DNA of 17,821 nt from Thiobacillus sp. (GTDB lineage: Bacteria; Pseudomonadota; Gammaproteobacteria; Burkholderiales; Thiobacillaceae). Shown one piece after another: positions 8,000 through 15,515 of the stretch. Location of the stretch: the NCBI GenBank assembly GCA_018780025.1, contig JADMKH010000058.1, positions 1-17,821 on the forward strand. Reading direction: 5' to 3'. Below the pieces are notes generated by a model. It had not been told where the DNA came from, did no database searches, and worked only from the letters and a program-made list of their open reading frames with translations. The position numbers and the translations under genes are program-made. Within the stretch, counting starts at the first letter, position 1, and each line of letters starts with the position of its first letter.

Positions 8000-8034
8000 G
8001 AATTTTGTTGCAGCATCGCGTTTCCAATCATCAT

Positions 8035-10563
8035 TCAATTCAGCGCACGGATCGACTGCATCGGCGGCACGCGGGTGATGTGGCGCGTGGTGAGCCAGCC
8101 GCTCATGCCGACCAGCAATGCGCCGGCCAGCGGCAGGGCAAGCCATAGCCAGGGGTGCAGGCGGGCGGGCAGGTCGAACAGCCGGTCCGAAATCAGCGCC
8201 ATGGCGATTTCGGCACAGGCACTGGCGAGCAGGCCGGCCAGCAGGCCCAGGGCGAGAAACTCGCTCCACAAGCCTTTGGCCAGATAGGCGCGCTGGGCGC
8301 CCAGCGTTCTCAGCAGGACGGCTTCCTGTTGCCGCGCATCGAGGCTGGCCAGCAAGGTGGCGATGACGACGGCCATGCCGGCGGCAAGCAGGAATCCCAA
8401 CAGCAACTGAATCGCGCCGATGATCTGGTCGAACACGGCTTCGATATTGGCGATGAGTTTGTCGAGCGCGAGCACGGTGACGCCGGGGAAGGCCTTGACG
8501 AATCCGGGCAGCATGCCGGATGCGCCGGGCGGAACGTAAACGCTGGCGATGGATGCGGCGGGCAGGGCGTCGAGCTGGCCGGGGGCAAAGATGACGAAGA
8601 AGTTGGGCTGCATCGAATCCCATTTCACGCTGCGGAGGCTGGTGATGCGCGCGGTGAGCGTCTGGTCGCCGATCTGGAAGCCGAGCGTGTCGCCCAGCGC
8701 GAGATTGAGCCGCTCGGCCATGCCGGATTCGACCGAGATTTCTGCGGTGTTGTGGGCGCCATGCCAGCGCCCTTCCAGCACGGCGTTGTTGGCGGGCAGG
8801 GTGGCGGTCCAGGTGAGGTTGAGTTCGCGCCGCAGGGTGTTGCTGTCGCGCGATTCCGGCGGCAGGGTGGAGGCGATGGGCATGCCGTTTTTGGTGGCAA
8901 GGCGGCCCCGCACCATGGGGTAAAGCGCGGAAGCCTTGAGTTGATGCTGCGACAGATATGCGGCAACCGGTTTCTGCTGATCGGGCGCGATGTTCACCAG
9001 AAAATAGTTGGGCGCCTCGGGCGGCAGTTGTTGTTGCCAGCCGGCGATCAGGTCGCTGCGCACCAATGCCAGCAAGGCCACCAGGAACAGCGCCAGGGTG
9101 AAGGCGCCGAGCTGCAGGGTGCTGTCGAAACGATGGCGCAGCAGCTGCGCGAGGCCGAAGCGTACCGGGCCGTGAGACAGGCGCTGGACGCCGCGGCCGG
9201 CGAAGAGCGCCAGCCGGGCCAGCAGGGTGAGCACCAGAATGAGTCCGGCCAGCGCGCCGACAAAGACACCGACCAGTTTGGCATCGCCCGCATACCAGGC
9301 AATCAGCAACAGCAGCGCCGACCCGCTGACGGCGGCGCTGATCCAGGCGCCAAGCGGCAACGGCGGCAGCTCGCGCCGTAACACGCGCAGCGGCGGTACA
9401 CGGATCAGACGCATCAGCGCGGGCAGGCTGGCGCCCGCCAGCGCCAGCAGGCCGCTGACGATGGCGATGCCTACCGGCGCCAGACCAAGCGAAGGCAAGC
9501 GGGTAACGGCGTCGGGCAAGACCAGTCCCGCCAGCGCCTGTTGCATCAGCGCGCCGATGGCGACACCGATCAAACTGCCGAGCACGCCCAGTGTCAGCAG
9601 CTGCACAGCATACAGGATGCGCAACTGGGCCGTGGTGGCGCCCATGCAACGCATCAATGCCGCTTGATCGTAATGGCGCAACGCATGGCGATGGGCGGCA
9701 ATCGCGATGGCGGCGACCGACAGCAGCAGGCTGATGAGCGCGGTGAGCTGGATGTAGCGGTCGGCATTGGCAAATGCGCCGCGCAGGGTTTCGACGCCTT
9801 CGCGCGAACCGATCAGGCGCTGGGTGCTGTCGAGTGTGGGTTTGAGTGCCGCGCCAAACGCCGCGAGTTGATCGGGTTCGCCCGCAAACTGATAGAGATA
9901 GGTGACGCGGCTGCCCGGTTGCAGCACCTGCGTGCGTTCGACTTCGTCAGCGCGCAGGAACACGCGCGGGGCGAAGCCGAACACGCCGCCGAGCTGGCCC
10001 GGCTCTTCGGCCACCACGCCGGCGATGGTGAAATGTGCTTCGCCGATTTGCACGCGGTCGCCAACGCTGGCCGACAGCAGCGGGAGCAGATCGGGGGCGA
10101 CGTAAATCGCACCGGGTGGGGGGAGTGCCGGGCGTGATGTGCTTTCGGCGAAGGGCTGCGGCGCGATGCGCACGCTGCCGCGCAGCGGGTAGGCGGTGTC
10201 GACAGCGCGCAAGGTGGCGAGCTGGAAGGCATCGCCCTTGGCAATCATGCTGGTGAATTCGAGCGCGTTGCTGGTGCGCAAGGAAGGGCTGGGCCAGCTT
10301 TCAATCGCATGCGGGCTGGTAACCAGCAGATCGGCGCCAAGAAAACTTGCGCCCTGCTCACCCATGGCGCGTTTCAAACGGTCGCCCAGAAAGCCGGTGG
10401 TGCTGACGCTGCCGACGCCGATAATCAGCGCCAGCAACAGCACGCGCCATTCGCCGCTGCCGCGTTCGCGCCGCAGCAACCACAGGCCCAACCATAGCAC
10501 CCGTAAAGGGTACGCCGGTGGGTACCCCGCTGCTGCGCAGCGACCCTTCCGCAGAAACCTCAT
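8035..10563 (-). CDS. ybbP: ABC transporter permease, YbbP/FtsX-like
   Basis: 842-aa inner-membrane permease with two FtsX domains, partner of the adjacent ATPase. An N-terminal anchor lies at ~40-58, followed by a large periplasmic domain to ~265. Helices lie at ~272-290, 317-346, 363-384, 405-424 and 430-453, with another near 487-505. A second periplasmic domain and three C-terminal helices end in ITRVPPMQSIRALN. The YbbAP/LolCDE-like class is linked to lipid or lipoprotein handling or mechanotransmission rather than classic transport. The start is ATG 10563, overlapping the ybbA stop as ATGA, with AGGTGG (complement of 10571-10576) as ribosome binding site. The first ~21 residues (KGRCAAAGYPPAYPLR) look foreign: relatives usually open near VLWLxLxxLRR, here residues 22-31. 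That extension coincides with a repeat (see finding). Confidence 0.93.
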   Translation of the reverse strand: MRFLRKGRCAAAGYPPAYPLRVLWLGLWLLRRERGSGEWRVLLLALIIGVGSVSTTGFLGDRLKRAMGEQGASFLGADLLVTSPHAIESWPSPSLRTSNALEFTSMIAKGDAFQLATLRAVDTAYPLRGSVRIAPQPFAESTSRPALPPPGAIYVAPDLLPLLSASVGDRVQIGEAHFTIAGVVAEEPGQLGGVFGFAPRVFLRADEVERTQVLQPGSRVTYLYQFAGEPDQLAAFGAALKPTLDSTQRLIGSREGVETLRGAFANADRYIQLTALISLLLSVAAIAIAAHRHALRHYDQAALMRCMGATTAQLRILYAVQLLTLGVLGSLIGVAIGALMQQALAGLVLPDAVTRLPSLGLAPVGIAIVSGLLALAGASLPALMRLIRVPPLRVLRRELPPLPLGAWISAAVSGSALLLLIAWYAGDAKLVGVFVGALAGLILVLTLLARLALFAGRGVQRLSHGPVRFGLAQLLRHRFDSTLQLGAFTLALFLVALLALVRSDLIAGWQQQLPPEAPNYFLVNIAPDQQKPVAAYLSQHQLKASALYPMVRGRLATKNGMPIASTLPPESRDSNTLRRELNLTWTATLPANNAVLEGRWHGAHNTAEISVESGMAERLNLALGDTLGFQIGDQTLTARITSLRSVKWDSMQPNFFVIFAPGQLDALPAASIASVYVPPGASGMLPGFVKAFPGVTVLALDKLIANIEAVFDQIIGAIQLLLGFLLAAGMAVVIATLLASLDARQQEAVLLRTLGAQRAYLAKGLWSEFLALGLLAGLLASACAEIAMALISDRLFDLPARLHPWLWLALPLAGALLVGMSGWLTTRHITRVPPMQSIRALN
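10498..10540 (-). repeat. Candidate dispersed palindromic repeat inside ybbP start
   Basis: Read on the minus strand the segment contains GGGTACCC, then GCGTACCC, TTTAC and GGGTGC. GGGTAC and GTACCC pair around an eight-base loop, and ACCC/GGGT form a second small stem. The 19-mer ending GGGTGC matches the one at 531-549 with three mismatches. It lies precisely in the N-terminal extension of YbbP that relatives lack. Confidence 0.4.
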
Positions 10564-11294
10564 GCGATGGCCACCTCGCTTGCATGGCCCGCAACCAGGT
10601 GCAGGCGGCGCTGGCAGCGCGACGCCAGCGCGTCGTCGTGGGTGACGAGGATCAGCGTGGTGTGGGCGGAGGCATTGAGTTCGAACAGCAGCTCGATGAT
10701 GCGCGCGCCGGTGTCGGCGTCGAGGTTGCCGGTCGGCTCGTCGGCAAACAGGATCTGCGGGTCGGTGGCAAAGGCGCGCGCGATGGCGATGCGTTGCTGC
10801 TCGCCGCCGGACAGCTGGCGCGGGGTGTGCGCGGCGCGCGCGGTAAGGCCGACGCGCTCAAGCCAGTGGGTGGCGCGTTCGCGCGCATCGGTGCGCCCCG
10901 CCAGCTCCAGCGGCAGCAGGATGTTTTCCAGTGCGGTGAGCGCGGGCAACAGCTGAAACGACTGGAACACGAAGCCGACGCGGCCCGCGCGCAAGCGGGC
11001 GCGGGCATCTTCGTCGAGCGCGTTGAGGCCTTGGCCGAGCAGAAAGATTTCGCCTGAGCTTGGCTGGTCGAGTCCGGCCAGCAAACCGAGCAGGGTGGAT
11101 TTGCCGGAACCCGAGGCGCCGGTGATGGCCAGGATCTCGCCCGCTTTGACGTCAAGCTCGACTTCGCTGAGGATGACGAGGGTGCCGTCGGCGGTGGCCA
11201 CGCGCTGCGACAGGGCGCGGGCGATGACGACGCTACCCGATTGCAATGAGTTGGTTAAGCTGGCGGGGAACTGGGCGCTGTCTGGGGGCGTCAT
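10560..11294 (-). CDS. ybbA: ABC transporter ATP-binding protein, YbbA (LolD-like)
   Basis: 244-aa ATPase that energises the YbbP permease. Walker A is GASGSGKST at 59-67, the Q-loop is FQSFQLLPALT near 110-120, the ABC signature is LSGGEQQR at 161-168, Walker B is ILFADEPTGNLD at 181-192 and the switch histidine is His219 in VTHDD. These are the classical spacings of the LolD/MacB subfamily. The N-terminal ~20 residues (TPPDSAQFPASLTNSLQSG) are low-complexity and probably dispensable; a later start is possible since no ribosome binding site precedes ATG 11294. Together with ybbP (4-nt overlap) and the divergent tesA only 28 bp away, this reproduces the tesA-ybbA-ybbP arrangement known from E. 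coli. Confidence 0.95.
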   Translation of the reverse strand: MTPPDSAQFPASLTNSLQSGSVVIARALSQRVATADGTLVILSEVELDVKAGEILAITGASGSGKSTLLGLLAGLDQPSSGEIFLLGQGLNALDEDARARLRAGRVGFVFQSFQLLPALTALENILLPLELAGRTDARERATHWLERVGLTARAAHTPRQLSGGEQQRIAIARAFATDPQILFADEPTGNLDADTGARIIELLFELNASAHTTLILVTHDDALASRCQRRLHLVAGHASEVAIA

Positions 11295-11322
11295 TGAGCT
11301 GGGTTCAGGTTAAGGTGAGTGA

Positions 11323-11949
11323 ATGAATTATCGCGCGTGGATGCTGTTCTTGTTGTCGCTGCCGGGGTGGGCGGCGGCCAGCCCATGCGCATTGTTGATT
11401 GTCGGCGACAGCCTGAGTTCCGGCTATGGGCTGGAAAATGGCTCAAGCTGGGTGGATCGGCTCGATGCACGCCTGAAAAAAAGGGCGCCCGACTGGCGTG
11501 TGGTCAACGCCAGCGTGAGCGGCGACACCACGCAAAATGGTTTGCAACGCCTGAAGCCTGCGCTGAATCGACAGCAGCCGCAAGGCGTGCTGATCGAGCT
11601 CGGCGGCAACGATGCCCTGCGGGGCACGCCACCCAACGTGATCCGGCAGAACCTGGTCAGCCTGATCCGGCAGGCCAAGACGGCCGGCGCCTGGGTGGCG
11701 TTGCTGGAGGCACCGGTGTTGCCCAACTACGGCAAGCCTTACGCCGATGCGGTGGCGAGGCTGTATGTGGAGGTGGCGCGTGAGGAGAAGATCATTCGCG
11801 TGCCGTGCTTTGTCTGCGGCGTGGGCATTACGGCGGGGCTGATGCAGGCCGATGGCATTCACCCCAACGAAAAGGCGCAGGCCAGGATGCTCGACGCCGT
11901 TTGGCCGTACATCCAGCCAAAGCTGAATTGTCCGGGCAGCCGATCATGA
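11323..11949 (+). CDS. tesA: TesA-like multifunctional lysophospholipase/thioesterase/arylesterase (SGNH hydrolase)
   Basis: 208-aa periplasmic esterase of the GDSL/SGNH class, able in characterised relatives to hydrolyse acyl-CoA thioesters, lysophospholipids and aryl esters. Residues 1-19 form a signal peptide (hydrophobic LFLLSLPGWAAA, cleavage after AAA). Block I is GDSLSSGYG with nucleophile Ser30. Block II contributes Gly67 (SGDTT), block III Asn96 (GGNDAL) and block V Asp177 and His180 (DGIHPN). All catalytic residues are present. Four cysteines (22, 162, 165, 203) could form disulfides in the periplasm; the pair FVC near 162-165 is not typical. An AAGGTG ribosome binding site supports ATG 11323. 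Since only 28 bp separate it from ybbA, its promoter must reach into the ybbA coding region. Its stop overlaps the next gene (ATGA). Confidence 0.94.
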   Translation: MNYRAWMLFLLSLPGWAAASPCALLIVGDSLSSGYGLENGSSWVDRLDARLKKRAPDWRVVNASVSGDTTQNGLQRLKPALNRQQPQGVLIELGGNDALRGTPPNVIRQNLVSLIRQAKTAGAWVALLEAPVLPNYGKPYADAVARLYVEVAREEKIIRVPCFVCGVGITAGLMQADGIHPNEKAQARMLDAVWPYIQPKLNCPGSRS

Positions 11950-12329
11950 GCGGGTTAATGTGTCCGTGCGGATCGGGGCATACGGTTGAAAACTGCTGCG
12001 GGCAATTTCATGCGGGCACCGCCGCGCCGGATGCCGAAAGCCTGATGCGCTCGCGTTACAGTGCTTTTGTGTTGGGGCTGGAAGATTATTTGCGGGCGAC
12101 CTGGCATCCCGATACCCGTCCTGCGGAACTTGATCTCGACGCAACGCCGCGTCCGCAGTGGCTGGGGCTGGCGATCAAGTCGTACACCCCGCTGGATGAC
12201 AGCCACGCCACGGTCGAATTCATTGCGCGCTACAAGTGCAATGGCCGTGCGTTCAAACTGCATGAAATCAGCCGTTTCGAGCGGGTAGGCGTGCGCTGGT
12301 TTTACGTCGACGGCGAGATGCGCGAATGA
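11946..12329 (+). CDS. YchJ-like SEC-C motif protein
   Basis: 127-aa soluble protein. The N-terminus carries a zinc-binding SEC-C motif, CPCGSG then CCG (Cys6, Cys8, Cys17, Cys18), followed by the YchJ core with AESLMRSRYSAFVLG, DYLRATWHP, WLGLAI and a C-terminal FERVGVRWFYVDGEM. This matches the YchJ/UPF0225 family (NTF2-like fold); function unknown. The ORF opens further upstream in frame, but ATG 11946 gives the family start and overlaps the tesA stop as ATGA, so it is translationally coupled. No independent ribosome binding site is evident. The pairing with a periplasmic esterase is probably incidental. Confidence 0.9.
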   Translation: MSGLMCPCGSGHTVENCCGQFHAGTAAPDAESLMRSRYSAFVLGLEDYLRATWHPDTRPAELDLDATPRPQWLGLAIKSYTPLDDSHATVEFIARYKCNGRAFKLHEISRFERVGVRWFYVDGEMRE

Positions 12330-12384
12330 CCGGAAAAATCGTGCGGGCGCACAAGCGCGGCCAATCGGGTTGGGACAGGGGGCA

Positions 12385-12408
12385 GAAAAAAGTCCGGGGC
12401 GTCCCCGA
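12385..12408 (-). terminator. Rho-independent terminator of glgP (minus strand)
   Basis: On the minus strand CGGGG (12407-12403) and CCCCG (12399-12395) form a 5-bp stem around a 3-base loop, followed three bases later by a run of six U (12391-12386). It begins 22 bp after the glgP stop. On the plus strand the hairpin is followed at ~10 bp by a five-T run (12417-12421), so it may also stop the tesA/ychJ transcript weakly. Confidence 0.6.
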
Positions 12409-12429
12409 TATTGCGATTTTTCAGCGTGA

Positions 12430-14982
12430 TCATCGCTGCCACAGGATGTGTGCATCTTCCAGCGGAACCCCCGCGCGCGCATGGCGCGGTATGAGCCGCG
12501 CTGTATAGTCCGTTGCCGGGCGTGCTACGGGAACCGCAGCGCGATAGGCGTAACCATTTGTAGCTCCCACCAATTGACGTACGCGTTTCATTTCCACGCG
12601 CTCCGCCAAGGCAGCGTCAATGCCATTGGCATAAAGTTCGACCCGCACGGCCTCCGGGTCGAGGTCATCGAGATAGACCTGCGCTTCAAATACGTGCTGC
12701 GCACCATCGGTTTCAAGTTTCACTTCGCCGAAACGCAGTGCGGCCCATTTTTGCTCCAGCGCGCGGCGCCAGTTAACCAGCTCCGCTCCAAGTTTGCCTT
12801 TATCGGCAGCCCGCTCGCGGTAGGCTGACGCCGCCGGGAGGTAGTGTTGCTCGGTGTATTCGCGCACCGCGCGGTTGCTGGAAAAGCGCGGCGTCAGCTG
12901 CGCCATGCTTTCCCGCATCCGGGCCACCCAGGCAGTGGGAATGCCTTGCGCGTCGCGGGTATAGAACTCGGGGATCACTTCGCGTTCGAGCAGGTCATAC
13001 AGGGCCTCCGCTTCGCGGGCATCCCAGGCGGGATCGCTATCGTGTTCCTGCCCATCCCCCAGTGCCCAGCCCACCTCCGGCGTGTAGGCCTCCGCCCACC
13101 AGCCGTCCAGTTCCGACAGATTAATGCCGCCATTGACCAGCACCTTCATGCCGCTGGTCCCGCACGCTTCCCAGGGGCGACGCGGCGTGTTGAGCCAGAC
13201 ATCCACGCCCTGCACCAACTGTTCGGTCAGATGCATGTCGTAGTCGCTGAGGAAGATCACATGCGGGCGCACCTCGGGTCGCCGGATGAAACGTGTCCAT
13301 TCCTGGATGAGCGCCTGGCCGGGCTGGTCTGCGGGATGCGCCTTGCCAGCCATGATGAGTTGTACCGGGCGTTGCGGATGGGTCAGCAGGCGCAGCAATC
13401 GTTCCGGATCGTGCAGTAACAGATTGGGTCGTTTGTAGCTTGCAAAGCGGCGTGCAAAACCCAGCGTCAACGTGTTGCTGTCAAACAGATGCTTCGTCGC
13501 ATCAACCGCATCGGGCGATGCACCTGATGTGGCGAGTTGGCGGGACAAGCGTTCGCGGGCGTATTCAACAAGCGTCCTGGCGGCGTCGGTCCGGAATTGC
13601 CAGAGCCGGGCGTCGGGGACCCGGCGGATGTCCTGCTCCAGCGTTTCCACCGTTCCCAGCCAGCGATCCTTGCCGCAGGATTCCGTCCAGAGCGCATCGG
13701 CCGTGGCCGAGTCCCAGGTCGACATGTGAACGCCGTTGGTCACGTGTCCGACCGGGATCTCTTCCGTCGGCCAATGCGGGAAGAGCGGCTCAAACAGATG
13801 CCGGCTCACCCGGCCATGCAAACGGCTTACGCCATTCACCGCCCCGCTACCGCGAATCGCCAGATGGGCCATGTTGAACGCTTCCGTCGCGTCGTTCGGA
13901 TTCTGGCGGCCCAGGGTCAGTAAATCGTGACGGCTGATGCCGAGACGCTGCTCGGCATAGCCTCCGAGATATTGCTTGATCAAAGCCGGCGCGAAACGAT
14001 CAAAGCCGGCTGCCACCGCTGTGTGCGTGGTAAAAAGGTTGCCCGCCCGGGTAACGGCCAGCGCGACCTCGAAGCTCAGCCCGTTTTCAGCCATGAAGCT
14101 GCCTGCGCGTTCCAGCACGGCAAAGGCCGCATGCCCTTCATTCAAATGGCAGACCTCCGGCTTGATGCCGAGCGCGGCGAGCAGCCGCCAGCCGCCGATG
14201 CCGAGCAGCATTTCCTGTTTGAGACGCAACTCCGGCCCGCCGCCATACAGTTCGCTGGTAATGCCGCGATGCGCCGGGTAATTTGCGGCGTCATTGCTGT
14301 CCAGCAGATACAGCTTGACGCGGCCCACCTGCACTTGCCAGGCACGTAGCCAGACCGAATAACCGGGCAAGGCAATTTCCAGGCGCAACCACTCGCCATC
14401 CGGTTTGCGCAGCGGCGTGATCGGCAACTGGCCGGGGTCGTTGTACGGGTAGAGCGCCTGTTGCGCGCCGTCCTTGTCGATCACCTGACGAAAATAGCCT
14501 TGCTGGTAGAGCAGCCCCACACCGATCACCGGCACGCCCAGATCGCCGGCGGCCTTGAGCTGATCGCCCGCCACGTTGCCGAGTCCACCCGAATAAATCG
14601 GCAAGGCCTCGCTCAACATGTATTCCATGCTGAAATAGGCGACACAGCTCAACGTGGATTGCGGATAGGCTTGCTGGAACCACGCAGGCGCCTCCGCCGC
14701 ATCGCGCCGGGCTTGCACCAGATCGTCAAGGTTCTTGCGGAAAGCGGGGTCGGCCAATACCTGCTGGAGTTTCTCCCGCGACACCGTTTGCAACACGACC
14801 CAGGGGTTTTGGGTCAGCGCCCACAGCACCGGATCCAGCTGTCGCCACACCTGGTCGGTGGCGTGATCCCACGACGAGCGCATATCCAGGGCCAGTTCAG
14901 ATAAGGAATCGAATCCCTCGACGTCAGCACATAAAAGGCGCTCCTTCGGGTGGCTGATTTGTGTTTGTGTGCTCATGACCAT
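12430..14982 (-). CDS. glgP: Alpha-glucan (glycogen) phosphorylase, GT35, TIGR02094 type
   Basis: 850-aa cytoplasmic enzyme that releases glucose 1-phosphate from glycogen or maltodextrin with a pyridoxal-phosphate cofactor. A DUF3417 domain comes first (ELALDMRSSWDHATDQVWRQ near 29-48, LDPVLWAL near 50). Then comes the catalytic core: YFSMEY and LPIYSGGLGNVAGD (about 116-140), HLNEGHAAF, the VTNGVHMSTW block and GFARRFASYKRP. The PLP loop EACGTSGMKVLVNGG follows, whose lysine is residue 613 counted from 14982. All key blocks are intact. ATG 14982 and ATG 14976 are both possible starts, and neither has a strong ribosome binding site. It lies directly downstream of a truncated phosphoglucomutase, so its original operon promoter may be lost. 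Confidence 0.96.
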   Translation of the reverse strand: MVMSTQTQISHPKERLLCADVEGFDSLSELALDMRSSWDHATDQVWRQLDPVLWALTQNPWVVLQTVSREKLQQVLADPAFRKNLDDLVQARRDAAEAPAWFQQAYPQSTLSCVAYFSMEYMLSEALPIYSGGLGNVAGDQLKAAGDLGVPVIGVGLLYQQGYFRQVIDKDGAQQALYPYNDPGQLPITPLRKPDGEWLRLEIALPGYSVWLRAWQVQVGRVKLYLLDSNDAANYPAHRGITSELYGGGPELRLKQEMLLGIGGWRLLAALGIKPEVCHLNEGHAAFAVLERAGSFMAENGLSFEVALAVTRAGNLFTTHTAVAAGFDRFAPALIKQYLGGYAEQRLGISRHDLLTLGRQNPNDATEAFNMAHLAIRGSGAVNGVSRLHGRVSRHLFEPLFPHWPTEEIPVGHVTNGVHMSTWDSATADALWTESCGKDRWLGTVETLEQDIRRVPDARLWQFRTDAARTLVEYARERLSRQLATSGASPDAVDATKHLFDSNTLTLGFARRFASYKRPNLLLHDPERLLRLLTHPQRPVQLIMAGKAHPADQPGQALIQEWTRFIRRPEVRPHVIFLSDYDMHLTEQLVQGVDVWLNTPRRPWEACGTSGMKVLVNGGINLSELDGWWAEAYTPEVGWALGDGQEHDSDPAWDAREAEALYDLLEREVIPEFYTRDAQGIPTAWVARMRESMAQLTPRFSSNRAVREYTEQHYLPAASAYRERAADKGKLGAELVNWRRALEQKWAALRFGEVKLETDGAQHVFEAQVYLDDLDPEAVRVELYANGIDAALAERVEMKRVRQLVGATNGYAYRAAVPVARPATDYTARLIPRHARAGVPLEDAHILWQR

Positions 14983-15015
14983 TCTGTAAATGTGCCTGGA
15001 TGTAATTTGCGGTTG

Positions 15016-15225
15016 CTACGTGGATGCCCCCACCGCAGCACTGACGATCATCTGTGCCCCCTCCTGGATACGATGCAGGTGATCCGCGTCACGAAAGCTC
15101 TCAGCATAGATCTTGTAGATGTCTTCGGTGCCAGACAGTCGTGCTGCAAACCATCCGCTCTCCGCCATCACTTTCAGGCCGCCGATGGGCGCGCCATTAC
15201 CCGGCGCCTCCAGTAAATATTCGGG
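15016..15225 (-). pseudogene. pgm: 3' remnant of phosphoglucomutase (pgm)
   Basis: Read on the minus strand, 15225 down to the TAG at 15018-15016 encodes ~69 residues matching the C-terminus of alpha-phosphoglucomutase. Recognisable blocks are APGNGAPIGGLKVM, then GWFAARLSGTEDIYKIYAESF and a C-terminal IQEGAQMIVSAAVG. An in-frame TGA (15228-15226) closes the frame and everything N-terminal (about 470+ residues, including the catalytic serine) is absent. The phosphate-binding loop normally reads RPSGT; here Pro is Leu (RLSGT), a sign of relaxed selection. The gene would interconvert glucose 1- and 6-phosphate, the step right after GlgP, which fits its place 33 bp upstream of glgP. It has no start codon or ribosome binding site and is surely non-functional. 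Confidence 0.85.
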
Positions 15226-15234
15226 TCAGGCGCC
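15203..15234. repeat. 7-bp inverted repeat at the pgm breakpoint
   Basis: GGCGCCT (15203-15209) and AGGCGCC (15228-15234) face each other across 18 bp, exactly where homology to pgm ends. It may be a trace of the recombination event or chance in GC-rich DNA. Confidence 0.3.
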
Positions 15235-15515
15235 TTCAATCACGGTGGAGTGTCCCTTGCACGCAGCGTGGTGTATGTGCGATGGCGTGCGTAAAGCGGA
15301 TAAGCGTATATTGCCAGCTTGCTATAGACCTGCATCCACAGCTGAAGAAAATCCACGCACATGAACGGCTGCAAGGAGATTAAAAATCTTTCTCGAGATG
15401 ACTCAAACCCAAAAATCCAAGCCTCCGGTCGAGGCGCGGCTTCGCCGCTGGGACGCACCACTACCGCCATGCGGCCTACTTTCATCCTGAGGCGGTAACC
15501 TTCAAGGAGAACACA
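15226..15515. other. 290-bp stretch without a convincing gene
   Basis: No ORF here has a start, ribosome binding site and recognisable product. A minus-strand open frame (15240-15671) runs antisense through the hydrolase start and looks spurious. Visible elements are a short hairpin GCGGC-TTC-GCCGC (15436-15448) without a T-run, and a small inverted repeat AGATT/AATCT (15377-15389). The ribosome binding site AAGGAG (15504-15509) belongs to the hydrolase gene. The segment could be a dispersed non-coding repeat or a mobile-element remnant; I cannot prove either. Confidence 0.4.

Noticed and set aside
8155..9381. 408-codon plus-strand open frame antisense to ybbP
   Set aside because: Gln/Gly/Ala-rich translation typical of the complement of a GC-rich gene; ybbP on the other strand has clear FtsX features.
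8000..9649. Minus-strand open frame continuing upstream of the YkgJ-like gene for 1.6 kb
   Set aside because: It is a shadow of ybbP in another frame; the translation is Arg/Ala/Pro-rich without domains. Only the last 99 codons are real.
15436..15448. GCGGC-TTC-GCCGC hairpin as terminator
   Set aside because: No T-run on either side.
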